Shown here piece by piece: positions 1-9,170 of a stretch of DNA of 64,000 nucleotides. The notes below the pieces were generated by a model. That model was not told the origin of the DNA and did no database searches. It saw nothing but the letters and a program-made list of their open reading frames with translations. The position numbers and the translations under genes are program-made. This DNA is from Pseudonocardia abyssalis (GTDB lineage: Bacteria; Actinomycetota; Actinomycetes; Mycobacteriales; Pseudonocardiaceae). Within the stretch, counting starts at the first letter, position 1. Every line of letters starts with the position of its first letter. Where the stretch lies: positions 310,001-374,000 of the forward strand of contig NZ_JADQDK010000001.1 in the NCBI RefSeq assembly GCF_019263705.2. Direction: 5' to 3'.

Positions 1-697
1 CGGTGTGGTCGAGGCGGTGGGCGTGGGCGCTGCCTTCACGGTCGGCGACGAGGTCTGCGGGATGACGGGCGCGAAACTGGGGGCGCACGCCGAGCTGGTC
101 AGGGCGGCGAAGGTCGTCCGGAAACCGGCGGAGGTGTCGCACGACGACGCCGCCGGGGTGCTGTTCGGCGGCACCACCGCACTGCACCTCCTGCGCGACG
201 TGCGGCGCGGGCAGTCGGTGCTGGTCGTCGGGGCGTCGGGCGCGGTCGGCACGAACGCGGTGCAGCTCGCGGCGCACGCCGGCGCGACCGTCACGGCCGT
301 CTGCGGTGCGGCGAACGCGGAGCTGGTTCGGGGCCTGGGTGCGGCGCACCTCGTCGACCACCGGCGCACGCCACTCGCGGAGATCACCGACCGGTTCGAC
401 GTCGTGCTCGACACCGTCGGCACGCTGGACCCCGCCACCGGCCGTCGGCTGCTCACCGACGACGGGGTGCTGGTGCTCGCCGTCGCCAGCCTCGGGGAGA
501 CCGTGCTGCCGCGGCGGCGGGTGCGGGCAGGCGTGACGCCGGAGCGGCCCGCGGACTTCGCGCTGCTGCTGGAGCGGGTGGCGAAGGGGGAGCTGCGGGT
601 GGTGGTCGACGAGGTGGTCGGGTTCGACGGCATCGTCGCGGCGCACCGGCGGGTGGACTCCGGCCGCAAGGTGGGGAACCTGGTGCTGCGGCCGTAG
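1..697 (+). CDS. MDR-family NADPH:quinone reductase-like protein, 5' truncated
   Basis: The frame is already open at the window edge, entering with residues GVVEAVG, the usual MDR segment just before the VGDEV motif, so the true start lies outside and the N-terminal part of the GroES-like fold is missing. The visible about 231 residues contain VGDEVCG and a Rossmann nucleotide-binding segment VLVVGASGAVGTNAVQLA. They end in the SGRKVGNLVLRP tail typical of zeta-crystallin/quinone oxidoreductases, where VGNLV or GKLVL closes the protein. No catalytic-zinc cysteines are visible, which fits the zinc-free quinone reductase branch. Likely a cytosolic NADPH-dependent reductase of quinones or enones; the substrate cannot be told. 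It is followed after 60 bp by another MDR gene on the same strand. Confidence 0.8.
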   Translation, partial: GVVEAVGVGAAFTVGDEVCGMTGAKLGAHAELVRAAKVVRKPAEVSHDDAAGVLFGGTTALHLLRDVRRGQSVLVVGASGAVGTNAVQLAAHAGATVTAVCGAANAELVRGLGAAHLVDHRRTPLAEITDRFDVVLDTVGTLDPATGRRLLTDDGVLVLAVASLGETVLPRRRVRAGVTPERPADFALLLERVAKGELRVVVDEVVGFDGIVAAHRRVDSGRKVGNLVLRP

Positions 698-757
698 CGG
701 ATCGTGACCGTCGTGACAGTTGGGTTGTGTACGACACGATCCGGGGATCCCGGACCC

Positions 758-1801
758 GTGAGCATCACCGTGAACGCCTACGCCACCCCCGCCGCGAAGG
801 CCCCGTTCGAGAAGACGACGATCGAGCGCCGGGACCTCCAGCCGAGCGACGTGCTGATCGACATCAAGTTCGCCGGCATCTGTCACTCCGACATCCACAC
901 CGCCCGCGACGAGTGGGGCGGCACGAACTACCCACTCGTTCCCGGTCACGAGATCGCGGGGATCGTGTCCGAGGTCGGTTCCGCGGTGTCGAGGTACCGC
1001 GTCGGTGACCGGGTCGGTGTCGGCTGCATGGTCGACTCCTGCCGCGAGTGCGTGAACTGCACGGCGGGCGAGGAGCAGTACTGCCTGAAGGGCAACGTCG
1101 GCACCTACGGCGGCGTCCTCGACGGCAGGCCCACCGACGGCGGCTACGCCGAGAAGATCGTCGTCGACGAGAACTACGTGCTGGGCATCCCCGAGGGCGT
1201 CGAGCTCGACGAGGCCGCGCCGCTGCTCTGCGCCGGCATCACCCTGTACTCGCCGCTCAAGCACTGGGGTGCGGGCCCGGGCAAGAAGGTCGCGATCGTC
1301 GGTCTCGGCGGGCTCGGCCACATGGGCGTCAAGATCGCCGCCGCGCTCGGCGCCGAGGTCACGGTGCTGTCGCAGACGCTGTCGAAGGAGGTGGACGGCA
1401 AGAAGTTCGGCGCGCAGCACTACTACGCCACCTCCGACGACGCCACCTTCGAGCAGCTCGCCGGCTCGTTCGACCTGATCGTCAACACCGTGTCCGCGCA
1501 GTTGCCGATGGAGAAGTACCTGTCGCTGCTGGGTCTGAACGGCACCCTGGTCAACGTGGGTGCGCCCGCCGAGCCGCTCGAGGTCCCCGCGTTCGCGCTG
1601 ATCCCGATGCGGCGCAGCTGGGCCGGTTCGATGATCGGCGGCATCCGCGAGACCCAGGAGATGCTCGACTTCTGCGCCGAGCACGGCCTGGGCGCCGAGA
1701 TCGAGGTCATCGACGCCTCGCGCATCGACGAGGCCTACGACCGCGTCGTCGACAGCGACGTGCGGTACCGCTTCGTGATCGACGCGGCCACGATCGCCTG
1801 A
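758..1801 (+). CDS. Zinc-dependent NADP alcohol dehydrogenase, CAD/YahK type
   Basis: A 347-residue medium-chain dehydrogenase. Catalytic zinc ligands are visible in GICHSDIH and PGHEIAG, with a later Cys in PLLCAG. The structural zinc lobe has the C-x2-C-x2-C-x7-C spacing (SCRECVNC...QYC). The cofactor site is [10 protein letters not shown]. These features and the length match cinnamyl/aldehyde reductases of the YahK type, which reduce aldehydes to alcohols with NADPH. I chose the GTG at 758 because the protein then begins [10 protein letters not shown], close to the family N-terminus. An in-frame GTG at 704 would add 18 residues unlike the family. The exact substrate is not inferable. Confidence 0.9.
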   Translation: MSITVNAYATPAAKAPFEKTTIERRDLQPSDVLIDIKFAGICHSDIHTARDEWGGTNYPLVPGHEIAGIVSEVGSAVSRYRVGDRVGVGCMVDSCRECVNCTAGEEQYCLKGNVGTYGGVLDGRPTDGGYAEKIVVDENYVLGIPEGVELDEAAPLLCAGITLYSPLKHWGAGPGKKVAIVGLGGLGHMGVKIAAALGAEVTVLSQTLSKEVDGKKFGAQHYYATSDDATFEQLAGSFDLIVNTVSAQLPMEKYLSLLGLNGTLVNVGAPAEPLEVPAFALIPMRRSWAGSMIGGIRETQEMLDFCAEHGLGAEIEVIDASRIDEAYDRVVDSDVRYRFVIDAATIA

Positions 1802-1890
1802 GAACGACCGTAACCCGCAGCGCCCATCACCCGTTGGGGTGATAGTCGATCGCGTCGCGTGATCGCACCGCGGCGAACGGGGGAGTGGCG

Positions 1891-4800
1891 ATGCAGCCGG
1901 AGCGAGATGCGCAGGTGCGCGACCAGGTGGTCCGCCTGGTCGGTGTGCTGCGCGCGCTGGCGCCGCCTGCACGCCTCCCCGTCCGTCACGTCGACGCGCA
2001 CGACGCCGTCCTGTGGCTCGAGGGCCTGCGGTGCCCGATCGGCAACGGGCACGAGGTGTTGCGGCTACGACGGTCCGCGGCGGAGCCGGAACCCGCGGCC
2101 CCGCCCGCCGTCGTGGGGTGGATCGGCCGGGCGGGTGACGACCTCGAACCGCCCGTGCTGCACGACCGCGGGCCGCTGCACGGGCAGAACGCCTACCTCG
2201 TCGACGCCCCCGGCGTCCGCGACGCGTTCGACGCCTGGATGGCGCTCTGGCGCCCGTGGGCGCACCGCGAGCACGCCCGCCGCGCCCAGGACGACCTGGT
2301 CACCCGCGTCGGTGAGCTGGCCCGGCTCGTCGCCCTCCCCGGCCGCGAGCTGGTGCTCGCCGCAGGCCTGCTGCACCTGCCCTCCGCGGGCACGCACGTC
2401 CACGTGCTCGGCCAGCCGGTGGCGGTCCGGACCGACCCGGCCACCGGTGACCTCGTCTGCGCCGTGACCGGTCCGCTGCGCTGGGAGGACGACCGCACCC
2501 CCGCGCCGCGCGAGCCCGGGCCGTTCGCGCTCGCCCCGGACGTCGCCGATCTCCTCGCCGGCTGGACCGGGCCGCGGTGCACCCTCGACCCGGGCTGGAC
2601 CCGCCCGTCCGGCCCGGCCCCGGTGCTGGCCGCGGCCCCGGCGCTGGTCGTGCGGCGCACCGGCGCGGTCGCGCTGCACCGCTGCTGGGACGAGATCGAC
2701 CGCAGCGTCCGCGACGTGCACCGGCCCGTGCCGCTCGGGCTCGCCCAGCTCGTGCGGGCCGTCGCCCCGGCCGAGCGCACGGCCTGGCTGGAGCGCAGCG
2801 GTGCCGCGGCCGTCACCGACGACCCGCTGCTCCCGCTGGCCGCCACCGAGGACCAGTCCCGGGTCGTCGCCGCGCTCGGCACCGACACCGGTGTCGTCGT
2901 CGAGGGCCCGCCCGGCACCGGCAAGACCCACACCGTCGCCACCCTGCTCGGTGCGCTGCTCGCCGACGGGAAGCGGGTGCTCGTCACCAGTGGCGACGCC
3001 GGGTCGCTGCGGGTGCTGCGCGACCGCCTGCCCGAGGGTCTGCGCGACCTGTGCGTCGGGCTCGACGACGCCGACGAGGGTGGCGGCGTCGCCCGCGTGG
3101 CCAGGGAGCGCACCGAGTTCGACTCCGCCCGCGCCGACCGCCGCATCGCCGACCTCACCGCCCGCCGTGCCGACGCCGCCCGCACCCGCGACGAGGTGGC
3201 GACCCGCATCGGGCTGCTGCGCGAGGCCGAGGCCCGGGTCTACCCGGAGATCGCCCCCGGCTTCGGCGGCACGCCCGCGCAGGTCGCCCGCACGTTGCTC
3301 GGCACCGCGGAGCGCGACGGCTGGGTGCCCGACACGGTCCACGGCCAGCCGCCCGTCGACGACGCCGAGTTCACCGAACTGCTCGCCCTCCTGGCCGGGC
3401 AGACCCCGCGCCACCGCGAGCGCCGCAACCGCCTGCCGGTGCCCGCCCCGCTGTCGCCGGAGGGATTCGCCCGGCTCGCCGGCTCGGTGCACCGCGGCCC
3501 GTACGTCCACCCCGGTCCCGACGACGAGCTCGTCGTGGCGCTCGGGGAGCTCCCGCCGGAGACGCTGACGGCGCTGGAGGCGCTGGCCGGGGAGGTCGCC
3601 GAGTCCGCCGCGGCGCTGCGGGCGCTGCCGGACCCCACCGGCTGGACCCGCTCGAGCGCCGACGCGCTGCTGGCATCGGGGCCGTCCCGGACCTGGCTCG
3701 ACGCCGTGGCCGAGCTCGACGCGGTGGACGCCGCCGTCGAGCACACGCGGCGGGTGGTGGCCCCGGTGGTGGTGGCGCCCGACGTCGACGAACCCGCCGC
3801 CGCGCACGCGCTGGAGCGCCTCGCCGAGCACCTCGGCCAGGGAGCGGCGCTCAAGCGGGTGTTCCGCAGCACCGAGCAGCGTGCCGTGGAGCGGCTCGGC
3901 ACCGCGGTCCTCGTCGACGGGGTCCCGCCGCGCACCCGGGCCGCCGCCGTCACCGCCGTGCACCACCTCGCTGTCCGCCGGATCGCGCACCGCGTCGACG
4001 CGGCGTTCGCCCCGCTGCGGACCGGCATCACCGACGGGCCGCACGCCGTCGAGGACCTGCTCGACCTACGTCGCGCCTGCGATGCGATCGAGCGGCTGCA
4101 CACCGTCGTCGGGGCGGTGGGCCGGGTGCTCGTCGAGCTGCCGCCGCCCGCGCGGCCGCCGCTGGGGTCCGTCGCCGACCTGGAGCGGGTGGGCCACCTC
4201 GCCACGCTGGCCCGGGCGCACCGGGCGGCGCGGCTGGCCCGCGCCGAGGTCGACGCGGCCGTCGCGCAGGTGGAGGCCGTGCCGCCGGTGCAGCGGATGC
4301 CCGAGCACGCCCCGCTCCTCGACGCGCTGCGCGATCTCGACCCCGCCGGGTACACCGCGGCCGGGCACGCACTCGAGGTCGCCCGCCAGGAGCACCGCGC
4401 GCAGACCCGGGCCGACGAGCTGCTGGAGCGCGTCCGGGTCGCGGCGCCGGAGCTGGCCGGGCAGCTGGCCGCGGGTGCCGCCCCCGACCCGCAGCGGTGG
4501 GGTGCGGCGTGGGCGCGGGCCAGAGCCGTCGCGTGGATGGCCCAGCAGCCGGACGCCTCGGCCGGCACGACGATGGACGCGGAGCTGGCCGTCGCGGCCG
4601 GGGTGGTGCGGTCGCTGACGACCGAGCTCGCCGTCGCCCGGGCCTGGCGCGCCTGCCTGACGCGGATCGACACCACGCAGGCCCAGGCCCTGCAGGCCTA
4701 CCGGCACGCCGTCACGCAGGCCCGCGCCGGCTCCGGCGAGGCCGCGGAGGGGTTGCGCCGCAGCGCCCGCGACGCGATGGCCGTGGCGCTCTCGGCCGTG

Positions 4801-7800
4801 CCCGCGTGGGTGCTGCCGGTCCCGGCGCTGCTCGAGACGCTCGCGCACCGGCCCGGTTCGTTCGACGTCGTCATCGTCGACGAGGCCACGCGCCTCGACC
4901 CGACGTGCGCGTTCCTGCTGTGGCTCGCGCCGCGCGTCGTCGTGGTGGGGGACGACGGGCAGTGCCCGCCGCCCGCCCCGGCCGCCGCACCCGTCGACGC
5001 CGCACTGCCCGACGTCCCCGGCTACCTGCGCGCCGCGCTCGGCCCCGGCAGCAGCCTGTTCTCGATGCTGCGCACCCGGTTCGGGCCGGTCGTGCGGCTG
5101 CGCGACCAGTTCCGCGGGCTGCCCGCGATCACGGCCTGGTCGCCCGACCCCGGCCGCGACGACCCGCCCGCGCCGCTGCGCCGTGCCGTCGCCGACGGGG
5201 TGCCCGCGCTGCGCAGCTCCCACGTGACGGGTGACGAGGTGCAGGCGGTCGCGGAGACCGTCGCGGCCTGCGTCGAGGCGTACCCGGGGCGCAGCGTCGG
5301 GGTGGTGGTGCCGGGTGGGGATCAGGCGTTCGGCCCAGCGGTCGCGGGTCGCCTCGCCCGGGCGGTGCGGTCGCGCGTGCGCGTCGGCTCGCCGGGGGAC
5401 TTCCGCGGCGACGAGCGCGACGTCGTCGTGCTGCCGCTGCACCCCGCGTCGGCCCAGGACTACGTCCTCGCCGTCTCCCGCGCCCGCGACCAGCTCTGGG
5501 TCGTGCACACCGTGCTCCCGGTCGACCTCCCGCCCGGCGACGTCCGCCGTTCGCTGCTGGAGCACGTCCTCGCGCACACCGACGAGCCGGAGCTGCCGCC
5601 GGTGCCGTCCGGAGTGCGTGCCGACCGCCGCGACGACCGCTTCGACTCCCTGTTCGAGCAGGCCGTGTTCCTCGATCTCGTCGGGCGGGGGTTCCACGTC
5701 CTGCCGCAGGTGACGGTCAACGGGCGCCGGATCGACCTCGTCGTCACCGGCGCGGGCGGCACGGTCGCTGTGGAGTGCGACGGCGAGGCGTTCCGCACCA
5801 CCCCGGACCAGCGCGCCGCCGACCTCGCCCGCGAGCAGGAGCTGACGGGGTGCGGCTGGACGTTCGTGCGCGTCCGCGAGTCGGTACACGTCCTCGACCC
5901 CGACGCCGCCCTCGCCCCGGTGTGGTCCGCGCTCCGGGAGCGGGGGATCGCGCCGCTCGGTGAGCTCGTCGACGGGGTGTGGACGGCCCGGCAGGTGGCG
6001 ACGGTCGCGCTGGCGGTGGTGGAGGAGCCGTCCGTCGAGGGGCCGTCGGGCGACGCGACCACGGACCTCCCGGCCCCGGCCCCGGCCCCGGCCCCGGCCC
6101 CGGCCCCGGAACCGGAACCGGCCCCGGAACCGGAACCGGCGACGGCCGCGATGCAGGTCCCCCTGATCCGCGAGTCGCGAGTTTCCCGCCCCCGAGTCGC
6201 CTGTTCTCCGCCCGGCGCACCGGCGTCCGTCGGCCCGGCACCTGCCGCCCCGGTGGGTGTCGGCCCGGTGGGTGTCGGCCCGGTGGGTGTCGGCCCGGTG
6301 GGTGTCGATCCGGTGGGTGTCGACCCGTCGCCCGCGACGGAAGTGGTGCCGGAGGTCGCATCGGAGCCGACGATGCCCGCGCCGCAGTCCCGGGTGCCGG
6401 ACGGCGGTCCGGGCGTGCGGGATGCGGCCACCGGCCTCGTCCCCGTGCACCATGCGGTCGCGCCGGCCGTGGTCGACGCCACCTGGAGCGGGCCGGAGGT
6501 CACGGTGCGGATGCCCGGGCCGCGGGTGTCGGCGGACGCGGCGAACCGTGGGCCGCGCCCGACCGGGCGGCACGCGCTGCGCGAGGTGGCGGATGACGCG
6601 GTGCCCGCCGCGGGGTCGCTGTTCGAGGTCCGGGAGCCGGATGTGGAGCCCGTCGTCGAGGCGGCGGCACCTGCTCCCGAGCTGCGGGCTCCCGACGACC
6701 GTGGGCTCCCGACGCACGTCGTCGAGCCGGAGGGGTCGGCCGAGGCCACGGTTCCGGGCGCGGAACCCGGGCCTCCGCCCGCCGACCTGCCGCCCTGCGA
6801 CCCGCTGCCCTGCGACCCGCTGCCCTGCGACCCGCTGCCCTGCGACCCGCTGCCCGTCGACCTGCCGCCCCGCGGCCCGCGGCCCGCGGACCAGCAGCCC
6901 GTCGGCTCGCGGCCCGCGGATCAGCGGCCCGCGGATCAGCAGCCCGTCGGCTCGCGGCCCGCGGATCAGCAGCCCGTCGACTCCCTGCCCGCCGACGTGC
7001 CGCCTGCCTGGCCGGCACCGGCCGGACCCTGGTCGGCGTGGCACGTGCCGGCGGAGTCGATGCCGGCCGGGTACGCGGCGGTCGAACCGGCGTCGACCGC
7101 CGCAGCGCAGGTCGGGTCCGTACCCGCCGACCCCGTACCTGCCGAGGACGTGGGTGCCGCATGCGGGTCGGTCGAGTTCGAGCCGTACGAGTTCGAGACG
7201 GATGCCGTCGGCCGGGCCGATGTGCGGCTCGGTGGGGACGGCCCGCCCGATCCCGGTCCGGTTGGTCTCGAGCCCGATCGCGTCGGGTCGATCCACCTCG
7301 GGCCGGGCCACCTCGGGCCGGGCCCCGTCGAGCCGGGTGTCGTCGAGCCGGGTGCCGTCGAACCCGGGACCGTGGGGCCGAACCACATCGGGCCGGACCT
7401 CGTCGGGTCGGGCGACGTTCCGCCGGGCGCAGGCGGGGCGGACCCGGTCGGGCCGGGCGCGTTCGGGTCGGGCGCGTTCGGGTCGGTCACGATCCCCGAC
7501 GCGGGGGAGGCGATCGAGCTGTTCGCGGAGCCGCCGCACCGTCCCGGACCGCTCCCCGTCACCGAGCCCGCCGACCTCTTCGCCGAGCCGTCGCGCCGGT
7601 ACGCCCCCGTGCAGGAGACCGTGGACCTGTTCGCCGAAGCACCGGCCCGGCCCCGCACCCCGGACCCCGTCGACAGCGGCCCGTCGCTGCGGGCCGAGCC
7701 GCCGCAGGTTCGGCACGCGTCGCCGACATCGGCTCAGCAGGCCACGATGCTCGACGTCGCCCGCCACCGGCCCCTGACCGTCGTCGCCGTGCGCAACCTG

Positions 7801-7986
7801 CTCGGCGTCGGGCCGGACGCCGCGCTGCACCTGCTCACGGTGCTCACCGGGGAGGGGGCTCTGGAGCGTCGCGGCGCCGACCGCACGACCCACTGGGTGC
7901 TGCCGCCGCGCGAGGACCTCGTCGCCGAGTTCCAGCGTCGGCGGGCGGACCTGCGCCGGCGCTCGCGGCTGTCGTCGGCGGGGTGA
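1891..7986 (+). CDS. Giant SF1 helicase with PD-(D/E)xK nuclease domain, repeat linker and C-terminal winged helix
   Basis: About 2031 residues. Walker A GPPGTGKT is at about 339-346 and Walker B VIVDEA near 993-998, so some 650 residues separate motifs I and II. They are followed by a GDDGQ motif III, an LRDQFRG motif and a motif-VI-like VSRARDQLWVV. This is the AAA_11/AAA_12 (UPF1-like) superfamily 1 layout. At about 1250-1370 sits a Vsr/MTES_1575/DUF559-like restriction-endonuclease fold: FEQAVFLDL, then RRIDLVV (Asp near 1282), then VECDGE (near 1294-1299). Residues about 1390-1940 are Pro/Gly/Asp-rich pentapeptide repeats. The last 80 residues (ATMLDVARHRPLTVVAV onward) look like a winged helix. 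ATG 1891 is preferred over GTG 1885 because GGGGGAG at 1878-1884 is then well spaced. Probably a DNA repair or defence helicase-nuclease; its partners are unknown. Confidence 0.8.
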   Translation: MQPERDAQVRDQVVRLVGVLRALAPPARLPVRHVDAHDAVLWLEGLRCPIGNGHEVLRLRRSAAEPEPAAPPAVVGWIGRAGDDLEPPVLHDRGPLHGQNAYLVDAPGVRDAFDAWMALWRPWAHREHARRAQDDLVTRVGELARLVALPGRELVLAAGLLHLPSAGTHVHVLGQPVAVRTDPATGDLVCAVTGPLRWEDDRTPAPREPGPFALAPDVADLLAGWTGPRCTLDPGWTRPSGPAPVLAAAPALVVRRTGAVALHRCWDEIDRSVRDVHRPVPLGLAQLVRAVAPAERTAWLERSGAAAVTDDPLLPLAATEDQSRVVAALGTDTGVVVEGPPGTGKTHTVATLLGALLADGKRVLVTSGDAGSLRVLRDRLPEGLRDLCVGLDDADEGGGVARVARERTEFDSARADRRIADLTARRADAARTRDEVATRIGLLREAEARVYPEIAPGFGGTPAQVARTLLGTAERDGWVPDTVHGQPPVDDAEFTELLALLAGQTPRHRERRNRLPVPAPLSPEGFARLAGSVHRGPYVHPGPDDELVVALGELPPETLTALEALAGEVAESAAALRALPDPTGWTRSSADALLASGPSRTWLDAVAELDAVDAAVEHTRRVVAPVVVAPDVDEPAAAHALERLAEHLGQGAALKRVFRSTEQRAVERLGTAVLVDGVPPRTRAAAVTAVHHLAVRRIAHRVDAAFAPLRTGITDGPHAVEDLLDLRRACDAIERLHTVVGAVGRVLVELPPPARPPLGSVADLERVGHLATLARAHRAARLARAEVDAAVAQVEAVPPVQRMPEHAPLLDALRDLDPAGYTAAGHALEVARQEHRAQTRADELLERVRVAAPELAGQLAAGAAPDPQRWGAAWARARAVAWMAQQPDASAGTTMDAELAVAAGVVRSLTTELAVARAWRACLTRIDTTQAQALQAYRHAVTQARAGSGEAAEGLRRSARDAMAVALSAVPAWVLPVPALLETLAHRPGSFDVVIVDEATRLDPTCAFLLWLAPRVVVVGDDGQCPPPAPAAAPVDAALPDVPGYLRAALGPGSSLFSMLRTRFGPVVRLRDQFRGLPAITAWSPDPGRDDPPAPLRRAVADGVPALRSSHVTGDEVQAVAETVAACVEAYPGRSVGVVVPGGDQAFGPAVAGRLARAVRSRVRVGSPGDFRGDERDVVVLPLHPASAQDYVLAVSRARDQLWVVHTVLPVDLPPGDVRRSLLEHVLAHTDEPELPPVPSGVRADRRDDRFDSLFEQAVFLDLVGRGFHVLPQVTVNGRRIDLVVTGAGGTVAVECDGEAFRTTPDQRAADLAREQELTGCGWTFVRVRESVHVLDPDAALAPVWSALRERGIAPLGELVDGVWTARQVATVALAVVEEPSVEGPSGDATTDLPAPAPAPAPAPAPEPEPAPEPEPATAAMQVPLIRESRVSRPRVACSPPGAPASVGPAPAAPVGVGPVGVGPVGVGPVGVDPVGVDPSPATEVVPEVASEPTMPAPQSRVPDGGPGVRDAATGLVPVHHAVAPAVVDATWSGPEVTVRMPGPRVSADAANRGPRPTGRHALREVADDAVPAAGSLFEVREPDVEPVVEAAAPAPELRAPDDRGLPTHVVEPEGSAEATVPGAEPGPPPADLPPCDPLPCDPLPCDPLPCDPLPVDLPPRGPRPADQQPVGSRPADQRPADQQPVGSRPADQQPVDSLPADVPPAWPAPAGPWSAWHVPAESMPAGYAAVEPASTAAAQVGSVPADPVPAEDVGAACGSVEFEPYEFETDAVGRADVRLGGDGPPDPGPVGLEPDRVGSIHLGPGHLGPGPVEPGVVEPGAVEPGTVGPNHIGPDLVGSGDVPPGAGGADPVGPGAFGSGAFGSVTIPDAGEAIELFAEPPHRPGPLPVTEPADLFAEPSRRYAPVQETVDLFAEAPARPRTPDPVDSGPSLRAEPPQVRHASPTSAQQATMLDVARHRPLTVVAVRNLLGVGPDAALHLLTVLTGEGALERRGADRTTHWVLPPREDLVAEFQRRRADLRRRSRLSSAG

Positions 7987-8003
7987 CGGAGATCGCGGTA
8001 CAC

Positions 8004-8039
8004 CGCACGCCGGAGCCCTGCCGGGGGCCACGGCGTGCG
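8004..8039. terminator. Inverted repeat between convergent genes, possible bidirectional terminator
   Basis: Arms CGCACGCCG (8004-8012) and CGGCGTGCG (8031-8039) are exact reverse complements around a GC-rich loop that itself contains GCCCTGCCGGGGGC. It lies in the 65-bp gap between two converging stop codons and has no T tract. The gap also carries flanking GATCG and GCGATC, which it shares with the intergenic repeats near 36.9 kb and 62.9 kb. It may therefore be a dispersed palindromic repeat as much as a terminator. Confidence 0.5.
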
Positions 8040-8051
8040 GCGGGGGGCGAT

Positions 8052-9170
8052 CTAGAACTCGTCGGGGACGCGGAGCAGGTAGTCGCCCGTGTCCTCGTCC
8101 CAGTCCATCGTGAGCAGGTCGCGCGCGCGGGCGGCCTTGGCGAAGGACAGGAACGTGTTGAAGCCGTAGCGCTTCTCGCTGAACCCCGGCTCGCGCTTGC
8201 GCAACTGGTCCTTGAGCCCGCTGAGCTGCGGGCGGAAGCGCGGGCCCTGCAGCCCGCGGACGACCTCGACGAGCAGCCGGAACGCGTCGTCGTCGGCGGA
8301 GGCGTCCTGCGGGAACGTGACCTCGGGGTCGCCCTGGGCCGAGCCCTTCCGTAGCTCGACGACCCCCGCGGCCTCCAGGTGCCGCATGAGCTCGCCGAAG
8401 CTGCGGAAGCCGTGGTCGGCCTCGTCGAAGGTGGGGTCCTTGCGCAGGATCGCCCGCTTGAGCCGCGAGGCGAGGACCACCCCGTCGGCGTGGCGCTGGA
8501 GCCCGGCGAGGGTGGTGGTGACGATCGGGCCGACCTCGCGCTCCTCCGCGGGGGCGGCCGGCTCGTCGGCGACCTCGGCCTCGTCGACGACGGGCTCGAC
8601 CACCGGCTCGGAGGCCGCGGCCGGGGTGGGGGCGGCAGCCGCAGCCGGGCGACCCCCTCGCCGCGCCGGACGCCGGGGCGCCTGCGACGGCTCGACGCCG
8701 GGCAGCCGGTCGTAGAACAGGAACTCGTCGCAGGCCGGGGGCAGCAGGGCGGACGTCGACGACTCGACGCCGATCCCGATCACACGCTTGTCGAGCTCGC
8801 GGAGCTTGTGGACGAGCGGGGTGAAGTCGGAGTCGCCGGTGCAGATCGCGAACGTCGTGACGAAGCTGCGCTCGAACGCCATCTCGATCGCGTCGACGAC
8901 CATCTTGATGTCGGCCGCGTTCTTGCGCGACGCCCCGAGCCGCTGCGGGATCTCGATCAGCTCGACCTGCGCGCGGGCGAGCAGGCGGCGGTCCTCGTCG
9001 AAGTAGGACCAGTCCGCGTACGCCCGGCGCGCGACGACCCGCCCGCGTTCGGCGAGCGCGTCGGCGATCGGCCCGAAGTCGAACGGCATGACGCCGAGAC
9101 CGTCGCGGGCACCGATGGCGAGGTTCTCGTAGTCGAGGAACAGCGCGATGCGCTCGTCGTCGTTGATCAT
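8052..9170 (-). CDS. NYN-domain ribonuclease with two C-terminal LOTUS/OST-HTH domains
   Basis: A 372-residue protein. The N-terminal about 165 residues are a NYN (PIN-like) nuclease domain: LFLDYENL (Asp13, Asn16), ADIKMVVDAIEMAF and CTGDSDFTPLV supply the conserved acidic metal-binding residues. An Ala/Glu-rich linker is followed by two OST-HTH/LOTUS modules at roughly 205-275 and 285-365, each carrying the (H/Y)GF-x-(S/T)F signature: HGFRSFGELM and YGFNTFLSF. LOTUS domains bind RNA, G-rich or structured RNA in studied cases, so this is likely an RNA-guided or RNA-recognising endoribonuclease of the LabA/DUF88 group. Its ATG at 9170 overlaps the TGA of the Nudix gene upstream (ATGA), so the two are translationally coupled. 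It converges on the giant helicase gene. Confidence 0.88.
   Translation of the reverse strand: MINDDERIALFLDYENLAIGARDGLGVMPFDFGPIADALAERGRVVARRAYADWSYFDEDRRLLARAQVELIEIPQRLGASRKNAADIKMVVDAIEMAFERSFVTTFAICTGDSDFTPLVHKLRELDKRVIGIGVESSTSALLPPACDEFLFYDRLPGVEPSQAPRRPARRGGRPAAAAAPTPAAASEPVVEPVVDEAEVADEPAAPAEEREVGPIVTTTLAGLQRHADGVVLASRLKRAILRKDPTFDEADHGFRSFGELMRHLEAAGVVELRKGSAQGDPEVTFPQDASADDDAFRLLVEVVRGLQGPRFRPQLSGLKDQLRKREPGFSEKRYGFNTFLSFAKAARARDLLTMDWDEDTGDYLLRVPDEF

Noticed and set aside
2065..4044. Long open frame on the minus strand inside the helicase gene
   Set aside because: Shadow of the high-G+C coding strand: Arg/Gly/Ala-rich low-complexity translation, no domains, and the plus-strand frame has clear helicase motifs.
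6058..7480. Helicase repeat region as a frameshifted or degraded gene
   Set aside because: The frame stays open through all repeats and the winged-helix end is intact; repeat units are multiples of three.
4066..8031. 1321-residue minus-strand frame opposite the helicase repeat region
   Set aside because: Composition follows the repeats of the other strand; no domain or ribosome-binding site, so it is a spurious frame.
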